Part shown: piece by piece, positions 16,613 to 25,718 of the stretch
Numbering within the stretch: the first letter of the stretch is position 1
How the letters are laid out: each line of letters starts with the position of its first letter
From: Agrobacterium sp. a22-2
Lineage (GTDB): Bacteria; Pseudomonadota; Alphaproteobacteria; Rhizobiales; Rhizobiaceae
Length of the DNA: 64,000 nucleotides
NCBI RefSeq assembly: GCF_012276985.1
Contig: NZ_JAAXMM010000012.1
Coordinates: forward strand, 62,001 to 126,000
Reading direction: 5' to 3'
Program-made: the position numbers and the translations under genes
The notes under the pieces: model-generated
The model's input: only the letters and a program-made list of their open reading frames with translations
Told to the model about the DNA's origin: nothing
The model's database searches: none

Positions 16613-17022
16613 AGTGCTTTCCTCTTCATCACCCAAAAACATAGCAGATCCCCTCGATCCTTATTGAACGCTGCCGTATTTGAAGCCCTCCAAATGGACG
16701 GGACGGGGGAGAAATTGCGGCGAACCGTGGCAATCATTGCGGCGTTCTCGTGATTTGCATCGAAAACGGCGCAATCGCCTGTCCTGCAAGGGCAAGGGCC
16801 TGTCGTGTCATCCCGACACGATTGGTTTCAGCGGCCGACGAGATGTCATTTGACATGCCGAATTATCGCGTCGTTTGGGTCAGACGACGCCCATTGTTAC
16901 AAAACATCGTAACCGAGACAGGTTTAAGCTTGAAAGCCCGCAACGAATTCGCCATAGACCTTGAACCTGGAGCCTTGGCGCTGTCGAGGCATCCGCCCGA
17001 TCAACAGCTCAGGACACTGACC
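16613..17022. promoter_or_regulatory. Divergent promoter region of the sortase-target and aatA, with three inverted repeats
   Basis: 410 nt with no gene. Inverted repeats: TCGTGTC/GACACGA with 5-nt spacer (16803-16821); the perfect 14-mer ATGTCATTTGACAT (16843-16856); and GTTAC/GTAAC with 8-nt spacer (16896-16913). They cluster within 110 nt, 110-220 nt before the aatA start, and look like operator sites for unknown regulators. Confidence 0.45.
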
Positions 17023-18225
17023 ATGGCATTTCTCGCCGACGCTCTTTCCCGTGTAAAGCCTTCCGCCACCATCGCCGTCTCGCAGAAAGCCCGTGAACTG
17101 AAAGCCAGTGGGCGCGATGTGATCGGTCTGGGCGCCGGCGAACCGGATTTCGATACGCCTGACAATATCAAGGCGGCGGCGATCGATGCGATCAATCGCG
17201 GCGAGACAAAGTACACGCCGATCTCGGGCATTCCGGAACTGCGCAAGGCGATTGCCGAAAAGTTCAAGCGCGAAAACGGTCTCGACTACAAGCCGGAGCA
17301 GACGATCGTCGGCACCGGCGGAAAGCAGATTCTTTTCAACGCCTTCATGGCGACCCTCAATCCGGGCGATGAAGTGATCATCCCGACGCCTTACTGGGTT
17401 TCCTATCCGGAAATGGTGGCTTTGTGCGGCGGCACGCCGGTGTTCGTGGCGACCACCCAGGACAACAATTTCAAGCTGACGGCGGACGACCTTGAAAAGG
17501 CGATCACCCCGAAGACCAAATGGTTCCTGTTCAACTCGCCGTCCAACCCGTCGGGTGCCGCCTATAGCCATGACGAGCTGAAGGCGCTGACCGACGTGCT
17601 GGTCAAGCATCCGCATGTCTGGGTGCTGACCGACGACATGTACGAGCACCTGACCTATGGCGACTTCAAGTTCGTCACCCCGGTCGAGGTGGAGCCGACG
17701 CTCTACGATCGCACGCTGACCATGAACGGTGTGTCGAAGGCCTATGCCATGACCGGCTGGCGCATCGGCTATGCCGCTGGTCCCCTGGCGCTGATCAAGG
17801 CCATGGACATGATCCAGGGCCAGCAGACCTCGGGCGCCTGCTCGGTTGCCCAATGGGCTGCCGTCGAGGCGCTGAACGGCACGCAGGATTTCATTCCGGT
17901 CAACAAGAAGATCTTCGAAGGCCGTCGTGACCTCGTCGTCTCGATGCTCAACCAGGCCAAGGGCATCGTATGCCCTTCCCCTGAGGGCGCGTTCTACGTC
18001 TATCCGTCCTGCGCCGGACTGATGGGCAAGACGGCGCCGACCGGCAAGGTCATGCAGACGGATGAGGATTTCGTGTCCGAGCTGCTGGAATCGGAAGGCG
18101 TTGCCGTCGTGCACGGTTCGGCCTTCGGCCTCGGCCCGAACTTCCGCATTTCCTATGCGACCTCGGAAGAGCAGCTGGAAGAAGCCTGCAAGCGCATCCA
18201 GCGCTTCTGCGCCGCCTGCAAGTAA
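17023..18225 (+). CDS. aatA: Aspartate aminotransferase (class I, pyridoxal phosphate)
   Basis: 400 aa from the ATG at 17023; the upstream extension of the open frame is not conserved-looking. The protein interconverts aspartate/2-oxoglutarate and oxaloacetate/glutamate in the cytosol. Fold type I markers: IGLGAGEPDFDTP, KYTPISGIPELRKAIA, NSPSNPSGA with the PLP-contacting Asn, and the Schiff-base Lys in NGVSKAYAMTGWRIGY near residue 239. It matches the rhizobial AatA/AspC type of 400 residues. Monocistronic; followed by a rhizobial intergenic repeat. Confidence 0.95.
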   Translation: MAFLADALSRVKPSATIAVSQKARELKASGRDVIGLGAGEPDFDTPDNIKAAAIDAINRGETKYTPISGIPELRKAIAEKFKRENGLDYKPEQTIVGTGGKQILFNAFMATLNPGDEVIIPTPYWVSYPEMVALCGGTPVFVATTQDNNFKLTADDLEKAITPKTKWFLFNSPSNPSGAAYSHDELKALTDVLVKHPHVWVLTDDMYEHLTYGDFKFVTPVEVEPTLYDRTLTMNGVSKAYAMTGWRIGYAAGPLALIKAMDMIQGQQTSGACSVAQWAAVEALNGTQDFIPVNKKIFEGRRDLVVSMLNQAKGIVCPSPEGAFYVYPSCAGLMGKTAPTGKVMQTDEDFVSELLESEGVAVVHGSAFGLGPNFRISYATSEEQLEEACKRIQRFCAACK

Positions 18226-18249
18226 TATCTGCGATTTGATCGCCTATGT

Positions 18250-18390
18250 GGCCCCTCATCCGGCTGCCGCCACCTTCTCCCCGTGAACGGGGAGAAGGGA
18301 CGACACAGCAGCCGTCTCGCGCTACGCCCGGAACGGGGCACGTTCCCTCTCCCCGCTTGCGGGGAGAGGGTTAGGGGGAGGGGCAAAGTT
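18250..18390. repeat. Rhizobial double-hairpin intergenic repeat
   Basis: Contains CTTCTCCCCGT gaa ACGGGGAGAAG (about 18274-18298) and, 50 nt on, CCCTCTCCCCGC tt GCGGGGAGAGGG. The CCCCTCATCCGGCTGCCGCC start and this pair of stems are a repeat I recognise as frequent between genes in Rhizobium/Agrobacterium relatives. It sits between two converging transcripts (aatA and opgC). Confidence 0.75.
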
Positions 18391-18411
18391 GTCGGCACAT
18401 GCCAAGCATAA

Positions 18412-18449
18412 AAGCGATCGGGCCGGATGAGGGATCATCCGGCCCGATC
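18412..18449 (-). terminator. Rho-independent terminator of opgC
   Basis: Perfect 15-bp stem GATCGGGCCGGATGA (18416-18430) with its complement ending at 18449, followed on the minus strand by GCTTTTATG. Lies 28 nt past the opgC stop. Confidence 0.75.
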
Positions 18450-18476
18450 TGCGTTTGCGGTTTTGCGGTCTTTCGC

Positions 18477-19667
18477 TCAGGCCTTCTTCGGCTCGGCGGG
18501 ACCGGCTGGCCAGAAGGTCTCACGCTCGCGGTAGATGGCCGGCAGGGCCAAGAGGGCGACGCAGGAGATGGCGATGGCGGTCTTGGTCAGCTCGGAGAAA
18601 TCAGGGCTGATGCCGTCGATATAGCGCACCAGAAAGACGATGATGACATGCCAGACATAGACATGCAGCGAATGGCGGCCGAGCAGCTGCAGGAAGCTGA
18701 GGCTGAACACGCCGGTCAGCACGGCAGCGGCCTTGCGGATATAAGGATGCTCGTGGCGCGGACCGGCGATCAGAAGCCAGGCGACGCCAGCGGCAAGGGC
18801 CGCGAAGTTCAGCAGGTAGACCGGGCCGAAATCGGCGCGGATTTCCATGGTGCCGAATTTTTCGAGAATGAAGCCGGGCATCAGGTCGTGGGCCGTGGCA
18901 ATGCGCAGCGGCAGGAAGAACAGCAGTATGGCGGCGGCGACCTTGGGGATCAGGGTCTTTTCCGGGCTGAAGATGCGACTCCATTCGATCTTCTTCATGG
19001 CGGTCAGCGAACCCGCCACCAGGCCCGAGAAGAAGACGATCTGCCAGCCGAGCAGGTTGAAGCTGGCGCGAATGCCTTCCTGGTCCGGCGCACCGAGCAT
19101 GCCGTCGATCGGATAGGTGACGAGGCGCTGCAGGCCGAGCTGGCCAGCCATCCAGATAACCAGCGAACCGATGGCCACCCAGGTCCAGCGACCGGTGATG
19201 CACAGCCAGATCAGCGCCGGGGCAAAGATCATGTAGACGATGTATTGCGGCAGGATATCCATGAAGGTCGGCTGGTAGAAGAATGTCGCAATTGATGTGA
19301 GGCGCCAGGGGTCGTTGAGCGCAATGACGCCAAGCCAATCCTGCCAGATGGCGGTCGCGCCGGGCAGCAGCAGACGGGCCGCCAGGATGAACAGCACGAT
19401 GCCCATGGCATAGCGATAGAGCTCGATGGCGCGCGCCCAGATCTTGTCGCGCCCGGCCTCATAACCGCTCTTCAGCATCTTGCGGGCATAGACCATGCCG
19501 ACCAGAAGACCGGACATGAAGACGAAGCCCTGCGCGTCCTCCACGAAGGTCAACTGGCGGTGATTGATCTCCACAAGCCAGTATCCGCCGGCAAAAATGA
19601 GGTGGTTTAACAACATGAAGACGAGGAAGTAACCACGCATCCCGTCGAGAACATCTAATCGTTTCAC
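18477..19667 (-). CDS. opgC: OpgC-family glucan-modifying acyltransferase
   Basis: 396 aa integral membrane protein with about ten hydrophobic segments and the OpgC/acyltransferase_3-like start RLDVLDGMRGYFLVFMLLNH, followed by VEDAQGFVFMSGLLVG. OpgC proteins add succinyl groups to periplasmic glucans in Rhodobacter and E. coli. In rhizobia the likely substrate is cyclic beta-glucan, but this is inference. C-terminal LGRHSLHVYVWHVIIVF carries the conserved His positions. Single gene with its own terminator at 18412-18449. Confidence 0.85.
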   Translation of the reverse strand: MKRLDVLDGMRGYFLVFMLLNHLIFAGGYWLVEINHRQLTFVEDAQGFVFMSGLLVGMVYARKMLKSGYEAGRDKIWARAIELYRYAMGIVLFILAARLLLPGATAIWQDWLGVIALNDPWRLTSIATFFYQPTFMDILPQYIVYMIFAPALIWLCITGRWTWVAIGSLVIWMAGQLGLQRLVTYPIDGMLGAPDQEGIRASFNLLGWQIVFFSGLVAGSLTAMKKIEWSRIFSPEKTLIPKVAAAILLFFLPLRIATAHDLMPGFILEKFGTMEIRADFGPVYLLNFAALAAGVAWLLIAGPRHEHPYIRKAAAVLTGVFSLSFLQLLGRHSLHVYVWHVIIVFLVRYIDGISPDFSELTKTAIAISCVALLALPAIYRERETFWPAGPAEPKKA

Positions 19668-19848
19668 TGTCTCGGCTCCCGAGTTGGCCCGACCCCCAGG
19701 CGGGTCGTTTCTTCACTCGCATCGTGGTGACAATGCGGCGCTCTCGGTGTCGTGAGGACGGAGGTCGCAGGTTTTAAACGGGTTTTTTCTCGAAAGGTTC
19801 CCAAAAAAATCGACCTGAAAATGCGTCGACACGGGGATGAAGCAGAGC

Positions 19849-20943
19849 TCAGAGGCCGAGGAAGGACAGCATGATGAAGGTCGCAAACAGGATGAAGTGG
19901 GTCATGCCTTCGATGGCATTGGTCTCGCCGTCGTTGAGGTTGATGGCCGCGACGATGAGGGTGATGAAGACCATGACGGTCTGCACCGGCGTCATCGCCA
20001 TGATGAAGGGCTGGCCGGTATATAGGGCGATCGCCTCCATGACCGGGACCGTCAGGATCACCGTGGAAAGCGAGGCGCCCATGGCGATATTGATGGTGGC
20101 CTGCATGCGATTGGCAAGGGCGGCGCGAAGGGCTGTGAGGATTTCCGGGGCTGCCGAAATGCCGGCCACCAGAATGGCGGTCAGCGCCACCGGCGCGCCG
20201 GATCCTTCCAGTCCGGTGTTGAGGAAGACCGACATCATCTCCGCCAGAATGCCGATCAGCAGAACGCCGAACAGGATGACGGCGATCGAGGCGCCGGCCG
20301 GATCGTCCGTGGCTTTATCGGCATGGCCGCCTGCCTGCGACTCCGTGTCGCGCCGCGGGTAGCTGTAGCTGAAGAAATAACTGTGGGTTCCAACCTGCTT
20401 GCGCAGGAACAGGGCGTAAAGCGCGATCATCGCGACAATCGTGAAGGCCGAATAGAACTGCCATTTGGCCTCAGGAATGAATTCCGGCACGATCATCGAG
20501 ATGCCCATGGCGGTCAGGATCATCACGCCATAGGTCTTGCCGCTGTCGTCATTATAGGGCTGCTCGCCGTGCTTCAGGCCGCCGAGCAAAGCGGCGAGGC
20601 CGAGGATGCCGTTGATGTCGAGCATGACCGCCGAATAGATCGTATCGCGCGCCAGGGTCGGCGAGCCCTCGTTGCTCATCATGATGGCGAGGATCAGCAC
20701 CTCGACGGCGACGGCCGACAGCGTCAGGATCATCGTGCCATAGGGCTCGCCGACCTTGGTGGCCAGCACTTCGGCATGATGGGCAACGCGCATCGACACC
20801 AGCAGGATGGCGCCGATCAGCACGGTTGCGGCAATCACCGAAACGAGCTTGCCCTGAGCCAGGATGTCATGCTCGCTCCAGAAACCGATGGCGGCCAGCA
20901 GCAAAGGCAGAAGGAGGAGTCGTTCCTGTTTCAGGATGGACAT
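19849..20943 (-). CDS. Ca2+/H+ (Na+/H+) antiporter, ChaA type
   Basis: 364 aa, about eleven membrane segments. It shows the two CaCA-superfamily alpha repeats: EPYGTMILTLSAVAVEVLIL near residue 67 and LVAGISAAPEILTALRAAL near 260, each with the conserved acidic residue. These antiporters expel Ca2+ (and K+/Na+ in E. coli ChaA) in exchange for protons. A charged loop of about 30 residues in the middle (HADKATDDPAG) separates the halves. Single gene on the minus strand. Confidence 0.9.
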   Translation of the reverse strand: MSILKQERLLLLPLLLAAIGFWSEHDILAQGKLVSVIAATVLIGAILLVSMRVAHHAEVLATKVGEPYGTMILTLSAVAVEVLILAIMMSNEGSPTLARDTIYSAVMLDINGILGLAALLGGLKHGEQPYNDDSGKTYGVMILTAMGISMIVPEFIPEAKWQFYSAFTIVAMIALYALFLRKQVGTHSYFFSYSYPRRDTESQAGGHADKATDDPAGASIAVILFGVLLIGILAEMMSVFLNTGLEGSGAPVALTAILVAGISAAPEILTALRAALANRMQATINIAMGASLSTVILTVPVMEAIALYTGQPFIMAMTPVQTVMVFITLIVAAINLNDGETNAIEGMTHFILFATFIMLSFLGL

Positions 20944-21128
20944 GACGGGTCTTTCGATGGCGGTTCAGGATTTTCGGCGAAGCGGCCGGCGTGCGGGCAT
21001 TGTCACCCCGAACCTAACGCGATCCGCTGCGGCATCAAGGCTGGGCCGTTCGATTTGCAGTTCCGGGCGGATGATGAGATATTGCTGCTTCGAGAGGAGA
21101 AGACGAAAATGCCATCGAGGAGAGAGTC

Positions 21129-21398
21129 ATGACGAAAATGACCTATGAGATCGTGCCCCATGACGGCGGCTGGGCCTATCGGGCGGACGGAGTGTATTCC
21201 GAAACCTTCTTCAGTCATGCCGAGGCGCTTGAGGCGGCCCGGATCGTCATGAACGAGCAGCAGGTCGGCGACGAACCCGTGCAGATCAGCTATCAGGACG
21301 AGAAGGGCAAGTGGCACGCCGAATACAGCGACGGCGGCGACCGGCCTGAAGTCGAGATCGTCGACCGCTACGACGCGTCCGGCAACGCCACGGCCTGA
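21129..21398 (+). CDS. DUF2188-domain protein
   Basis: 89 aa, preceded by GAGGAGAGAGTC. A small beta-rich protein beginning MTYEIVPHDGGWAYRADGV, with FFSHAEALEAARIV, the pattern of DUF2188 (tryptophan-anchored hairpin then helix). Function unknown; members are small soluble stress-associated proteins in many alphaproteobacteria. It stands alone, divergent from the antiporter gene. Confidence 0.85.
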   Translation: MTKMTYEIVPHDGGWAYRADGVYSETFFSHAEALEAARIVMNEQQVGDEPVQISYQDEKGKWHAEYSDGGDRPEVEIVDRYDASGNATA

Positions 21399-21560
21399 GC
21401 TGTAGGGCGCTGGCACTGAGTCTCTTCAAGGGGATAGCGGTCTTCGCTCATCTCGTGGAGCAGCGTTTGATCGGCTGCTTCAACATCTTCATGTTTTGAA
21501 TCAACTTCGTTTCGGGATGGCGATTTCGGGCTCGAGGTGCAGCTCCCCGACCGGCCCTGC

Positions 21561-22466
21561 CTATCCGCCACTTGCCGATGCGACATAGGCGCTTAAACCC
21601 TTGACCAGTGCATCGAAGGTGGCGCGGCAGCGCGGGGCGGTTTTCAGGTTTTCGTGCATCACCACGAAGGTTTCCAGCGCCAGGTCCAGCGCGCCGGGCA
21701 GGACCTCGACTAGGTCGGGGTCGCGTCGGCCCAGCGCCAGCTGGCACATGCCGATGCCGCCGCCGGAGCGGATGGCGGCCAGTTGTGCCAGGTTGCTGTC
21801 GGTCCGGAACGAAAAGCGGATATCGGCGAGATCCGGGCGATGCTTGAGGATGGCGCGTACATAGGTCAATTGCCGGTCGAAGCCGATCAGCCGATGGGTG
21901 GCGAGGTCACCCTGGATCTCCGGGGTGCCATGCTTTTCGAGGTAGCGCCGGTGGGCGAAGAAGCCCAAGGGGATGCGGCCGATGCGGCGGCTGACCAGGG
22001 CGCCCTGGGCGGGCTCGACCATGCGCACGGCAATGTCCGCCTCCTGCTGCAGCAGGTCCTCCACGGCATCCGATAGGGACAGTTCGATGCTCAGATCCGG
22101 ATGGGCGTCCTGCAATTCGGCGAGCATCGGCGGCAGGACGTCGATGCCGATCACCTCGCTGGCGCTGATGCGCACCGTGCCGCTGACGGCGGCGGCCGAG
22201 CCGGAGGCCATGCGGGCAAGCGAGGCGACCGTGGCCGCCATGGTCTCGGCATGAACCCGCATCTGCTCGGCCGTCTCGGTCGGCAGCAAGCCCTGCTGGG
22301 TGCGCAGGAACAGGGACGCGCCGCTCGCCTGTTCCAGCGCATCGATATGGCGACCGACGGTGGGTTGGGTCAGGCCCAGATCGCGGGCGGCGGCCGAGAG
22401 CGATCCGTGCCGGAGCACGGCAAGCAAGGTGCGGTAGTGATCCCAGCTCGGCGTGGTGTCGTTCAT
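21561..22466 (-). CDS. LysR-family regulator, divergent to an epimerase gene
   Basis: 301 aa. N-terminal winged helix (LLAVLRHGSLSAAARDLGLTQPTVGRHIDALEQ), then a type 2 periplasmic-binding-like effector domain (SGTVRISASEVIG, LSDAVEDLLQQEADIAVRM). It faces the NAD-dependent epimerase gene across 94 nt, and LysR proteins commonly control such a divergent neighbour. Effector unknown. Confidence 0.92.
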   Translation of the reverse strand: MNDTTPSWDHYRTLLAVLRHGSLSAAARDLGLTQPTVGRHIDALEQASGASLFLRTQQGLLPTETAEQMRVHAETMAATVASLARMASGSAAAVSGTVRISASEVIGIDVLPPMLAELQDAHPDLSIELSLSDAVEDLLQQEADIAVRMVEPAQGALVSRRIGRIPLGFFAHRRYLEKHGTPEIQGDLATHRLIGFDRQLTYVRAILKHRPDLADIRFSFRTDSNLAQLAAIRSGGGIGMCQLALGRRDPDLVEVLPGALDLALETFVVMHENLKTAPRCRATFDALVKGLSAYVASASGG

Positions 22467-22560
22467 CTATTTCCGTATAGCAGAGATAGAATAATAGGCA
22501 ATTCCGTATGGTCGGGTTTGGCCGGATATTGGCTCCATCGAAACGCGAAGGAGATCCGAC

Positions 22561-23595
22561 ATGACCCATTCAACTGAAATCGACCGTCCGACGGTCCTCA
22601 TTCTTGGCGCGACCGGCGGTATTGGCGGCGCGGTGGCCGCCAAGCTCCACGCGCGCGGCTATCGCGTCCGGGCACTGCATCGCAATGCGACGGAACTGCA
22701 GGCCCGCATGCCGGCCTACGACTGGGTCGGCGGCGACGCGATGCGCCGCGACGACGTGGTGCGGGCGGCTAAGGGCGTCAGCCTGATCGTGCATGCCGTC
22801 AATCCGCCGGGCTACCGCAATTGGGGCCAGCTGGTGCTGCCGATGATCGACAATACGATCGCGGCGGCCAAGGCCAGCGGCGCGCGCATCCTGATGCCGG
22901 GCACGGTCTATAATTACGGGCCGGATGCCTTTCCTGTTCTGCGCGAGGACAGCCCGCAGAATGCCTTGACCCGCAAGGGCCGCATCCGCGTCGCGCTGGA
23001 GCGCCGGCTGGAGGTGGCGGCGGGAGAGGGCGTGCCGGTGATCCTGCTTCGGGCCGGCGATTTCTTCGGGCCGAAGGCCGGCAACACCTGGTTTGCACAG
23101 GGGCTGGTGACGCCGGGCAAGCCGGTAACCTCGGTTGCCAATCCCGGTGCGAAAGGCGTCGGCCATCAATGGGCCTATCTGCCCGACGTTGCCCAGACCA
23201 TGGTCCGGCTGGTGGAACGCGCCGAGTGCCTGCCGTTGTTCGCGCGGTTTCACATGGATGGTTTCTTCGATGCGGATGGCGAGCAGATGATCGCGGCGAT
23301 CCGACGGGTAACGGGGAGGGCCGACCTGAAGGTCAAGGGCTTCCCGTGGTGGCTGGTGCGGCTCGCTTCGCCCTTCGTGCCATTGTTCCGGGAGCTCAGC
23401 GAGATGCGCTATCTCTGGCGAGAGCCGCTGCGTCTGGACAATGCTCGGCTGGTGGCGGTGCTGGGCGAGGAACCGCGCACGCCGCTCGATCAGGCGGTGC
23501 GTGCCACGCTTGAAGGCCTCGGCTGTCTGGAGCCGAGGGATTCAGCACAGTCGGGGCACATGCTGACGGCTGCGCCGCGGAGGGCCGGGGCATGA
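22561..23595 (+). CDS. NAD(P)-dependent epimerase/reductase (extended SDR-like)
   Basis: 344 aa, start at 22561 preceded by AAGGAGATCC. The Rossmann motif is LILGATGGIGGAVAAKL, with a later GTVYNYGP in place of the classical SDR Tyr region. The catalytic YxxxK is not obvious, so atypical or NmrA-like chemistry is possible. Substrate unknown. The downstream DUF6220-type gene overlaps its stop by 4 nt, and the LysR gene is divergent; the trio looks like one regulon. Confidence 0.82.
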   Translation: MTHSTEIDRPTVLILGATGGIGGAVAAKLHARGYRVRALHRNATELQARMPAYDWVGGDAMRRDDVVRAAKGVSLIVHAVNPPGYRNWGQLVLPMIDNTIAAAKASGARILMPGTVYNYGPDAFPVLREDSPQNALTRKGRIRVALERRLEVAAGEGVPVILLRAGDFFGPKAGNTWFAQGLVTPGKPVTSVANPGAKGVGHQWAYLPDVAQTMVRLVERAECLPLFARFHMDGFFDADGEQMIAAIRRVTGRADLKVKGFPWWLVRLASPFVPLFRELSEMRYLWREPLRLDNARLVAVLGEEPRTPLDQAVRATLEGLGCLEPRDSAQSGHMLTAAPRRAGA

Positions 23596-23978
23596 GCGTG
23601 GCGCAGCGGCAGAACCGCATATCGGCGGTGCCGGTGTTTGCCGTGCTTGCGGCAAGCGTGGTCGTCGGCATTGCGGGACAGGTCTTTCTGGCGGGGCTGG
23701 CGGTTTTCGGCGGGGCGGCGGGCTTCGATCTGCATGGCGCGTTCGGCGGCGCCCTGTCGCTGCCGATCCTGGCTCTGGTCGTCCTGGCGCTGCGGCGCGG
23801 CCCGGCGCGACGCTTTCTCGGCCATACGGTGGCGCTGCTGGCGCTTTATATCCTGCAGTTCGTGCTGATCATTTCCGGACGGGATCTGGGCCTGCCGGTT
23901 GTCTCGGCATTGCACCCGGCCAATGCGGTGGTTCTGACGACAGTGGCGGTGCTGCTGGCGCGGAGAGCGATGGGGTGA
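23592..23978 (+). CDS. Small four-helix membrane protein, DUF6220-like
   Basis: 128 aa with four hydrophobic segments (about 12-32, 45-62, 74-92, 104-122). The pattern (HGAFGGALSLPILALVVLAL, then LHPANAVVLTTVAVLLARR) resembles DUF6220 membrane proteins with conserved His in helices 2 and 4; a haem- or cofactor-binding role is only a guess. ATGA overlap with the epimerase gene implies coupling. Confidence 0.68.
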   Translation: MSVAQRQNRISAVPVFAVLAASVVVGIAGQVFLAGLAVFGGAAGFDLHGAFGGALSLPILALVVLALRRGPARRFLGHTVALLALYILQFVLIISGRDLGLPVVSALHPANAVVLTTVAVLLARRAMG

Positions 23979-24021
23979 AGAAGAGCGACATGCCGGCTGC
24001 AAGCTTCCGTCCGGGGGCCGG

Positions 24022-24145
24022 GCACTTCGTTTTCCGTCGTCCGGGCCTTGAGCCGGGATCTAGCGTGATCAAGTCCTTGATCACCAGAGACTTATCACCG
24101 CGCAGACGTGCCGTGGCTGGATTCCCGCTTTCGCGGGAGTGACGG
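24022..24145. repeat. Alphaproteobacterial palindromic intergenic repeat
   Basis: Contains a perfect 20-bp palindrome (24065-24084, GTGATCAAG tc CTTGATCAC), the TCCGGGCCTTGAGCCGGGATC segment, and a hairpin CCCGCTTTCGCGGG near 24124-24137. I recognise this composition as a dispersed repeat of alphaproteobacterial genomes. Lies between the converging DUF6220-like and ene-reductase genes. Confidence 0.6.
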
Positions 24146-24193
24146 AAGAGGGAGGCCGCTTGTGTCGGGAGAGATTTTTCCGGCAGAGGAAGG

Positions 24194-24217
24194 GCCCGCC
24201 GCATGATGCGACGGGCC
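24194..24217 (-). terminator. Possible terminator of the ene-reductase transcript
   Basis: Hairpin GGCCCGCCGCATGATGCGACGGGCC, followed on the minus strand by a pyrimidine-rich but not pure T tract (CTTCCTCT). Lies 15 nt past the gene stop. Confidence 0.45.
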
Positions 24218-24231
24218 TCTGTCGTGTCCGA

Positions 24232-25332
24232 TCAGCCGAGCGTCGGGTAGTCCGTGTAGCCGGGGGCACCGCCGCCGTAGTAGGTGTCGCGATTGCCCTG
24301 GTTGAGGGGGGCGTCCTGCTTGAGGCGGGCCACCAGGTCCGGGTTGGCGATGAAGGCGCGGCCAAACGCCACCATGTCGGCCTTGCCCGACGCGATGGCC
24401 TCCAGCGCCATGGCGCGGTCGTAACCGTTGTTGACCATCCAGGCAGCCTTGCCGCCCTTGGCGCGGTAGGCTTCGCGCAGCGCGTCCCAGTCGAAGGGCA
24501 CGTTGTCGCGCGGGCCGCCGGTGGCGCCTTCGATGACGTGGATGAAGGCGAGATCGAGCGGCGCCAGCTGTTCGATGAGATAGGTGAACAGCGGCTGCGG
24601 ATCAGGATCCGAAACGTCGTTGGCCGGTGTGACCGGCGAAATACGGATGCCGGTGCGGCCGCCGCCGATTTCCTTGGCGACGGTCTCAGCCACCTCGATG
24701 GCGAGGCGGGCGCGGTTCTCGATCGAGCCGCCATAGGCGTCGGTGCGCTGGTTGCTGCTTGAACGCAGGAACTGGTCGATCAGATATCCGTTGGCGGCGT
24801 GGATCTCGACACCATCGAAGCCGGCATCGATCGCGGCGCGGGCAGCGAGACGGTAATCCTCGAGAATGCCGGGGATCTCATCGAGCGTCAGGGCGCGGGG
24901 CTCCGAGGTTTCGGCAAAGGAGCCGTGGCCTTCCGCGTCGATCAGGTAGGTCTTGGTCTTGGCGGTGATCGGCGAGGGGGCGACGGGCTGGCCGTTGTTC
25001 GGCTGCAGGCTGGTGTGCGAGATGCGGCCGACATGCCAGATCTGCGTGACGATCTTGCCGCCTGCCTTGTGCACGGCATCGGTGACGCGCTTCCAGCCAT
25101 CCAGCGATTCCTTTTTATAGAGGCCGGGCACGTCGGCATAACCCTGGCCCTGCTGGGTGATCGGCGTGCCTTCGGTGATCAGCAGGCCGGCGCTGGCGCG
25201 CTGTTCGTAATAGGTGACGTTGAGGTCGTTGGGCACGGCCTTGGGCGACCGGTTGCGGGTCAGCGGCGCCATGGCGATGCGGCTCGAAAGCTGCATGTCG
25301 CCAACGGTGATGGGGTCAAACAGGGTTGTCAT
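24232..25332 (-). CDS. Old yellow enzyme-family alkene reductase (NemA-like)
   Basis: 366 aa from the ATG at 25332 (AAAGGAC upstream); the open frame extends far upstream, but through unrelated sequence. The FMN TIM-barrel reduces activated C=C bonds or nitro groups with NAD(P)H. Landmarks: IAMAPLTRNRS, substrate-binding His/Asn in GVEIHAANGYLIDQFL, the SIENRARL segment and MVAFGRAFIANPDL for the phosphate site. It is 74 nt downstream of an arsR gene on the same strand and probably controlled by it. Physiological substrate unknown. Confidence 0.93.
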   Translation of the reverse strand: MTTLFDPITVGDMQLSSRIAMAPLTRNRSPKAVPNDLNVTYYEQRASAGLLITEGTPITQQGQGYADVPGLYKKESLDGWKRVTDAVHKAGGKIVTQIWHVGRISHTSLQPNNGQPVAPSPITAKTKTYLIDAEGHGSFAETSEPRALTLDEIPGILEDYRLAARAAIDAGFDGVEIHAANGYLIDQFLRSSSNQRTDAYGGSIENRARLAIEVAETVAKEIGGGRTGIRISPVTPANDVSDPDPQPLFTYLIEQLAPLDLAFIHVIEGATGGPRDNVPFDWDALREAYRAKGGKAAWMVNNGYDRAMALEAIASGKADMVAFGRAFIANPDLVARLKQDAPLNQGNRDTYYGGGAPGYTDYPTLG

Positions 25333-25406
25333 GAAATGTCCTTTCAACGGGTCTTGCGGGAGTGTCGGGGAGGGATAGGAGGGGAGGGAAGCGGGTAAGC
25401 AGGCGG

Positions 25407-25700
25407 TCAGAGGGCCGCGCTGAGCTGTTTGAGAAAGGCGTCGATCGTCTCTTCGTCGCGTTTGTAGAAAATCCACTGGCCGACACGGGACGATTTGATC
25501 AGCCCGGCGCGCTGCAGGGTCGCCAGATGGGACGACACCGTCGACTGCGACAGGCCGCAACGCTCGAACTGTCCGGCGCAGACGCCCATTTCCAGCGGAT
25601 GGGCCTGTTCGCTGAAATGGTTCTGCGGTTCCTTCAGCCATTGCAGCATCTCGACGCGAGTCGGATGGGCCAGTGCTTTGAGGATCTCGTCGATGTTCAC
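25407..25700 (-). CDS. ArsR-family repressor of the ene-reductase
   Basis: 97 aa from a GTG at 25700. Winged helix: ILKALAHPTRVEMLQWLKEP, then FERCGLSQSTVSSHLATLQRAGLI and a wing SRVGQWIFYKRDE. Two cysteines (MGVCAGQ and ERCGLSQ) lie just before the recognition helix, where some ArsR proteins sense metals or oxidants/electrophiles. That fits control of an ene-reductase, but it is inference. An imperfect inverted repeat at 25719-25740 and TATCGACGATA at 25743-25753 lie just upstream and look like its operator. Confidence 0.85.
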   Translation of the reverse strand: MNIDEILKALAHPTRVEMLQWLKEPQNHFSEQAHPLEMGVCAGQFERCGLSQSTVSSHLATLQRAGLIKSSRVGQWIFYKRDEETIDAFLKQLSAAL

Positions 25701-25718
25701 GGTGGGCTCTCTCGATGC

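Noticed and set aside
18250..18390. Possible small RNA in the double-hairpin spacer
   Set aside because: The two stems match a dispersed rhizobial repeat and lack a terminal T run, so a repeat is the simpler reading.
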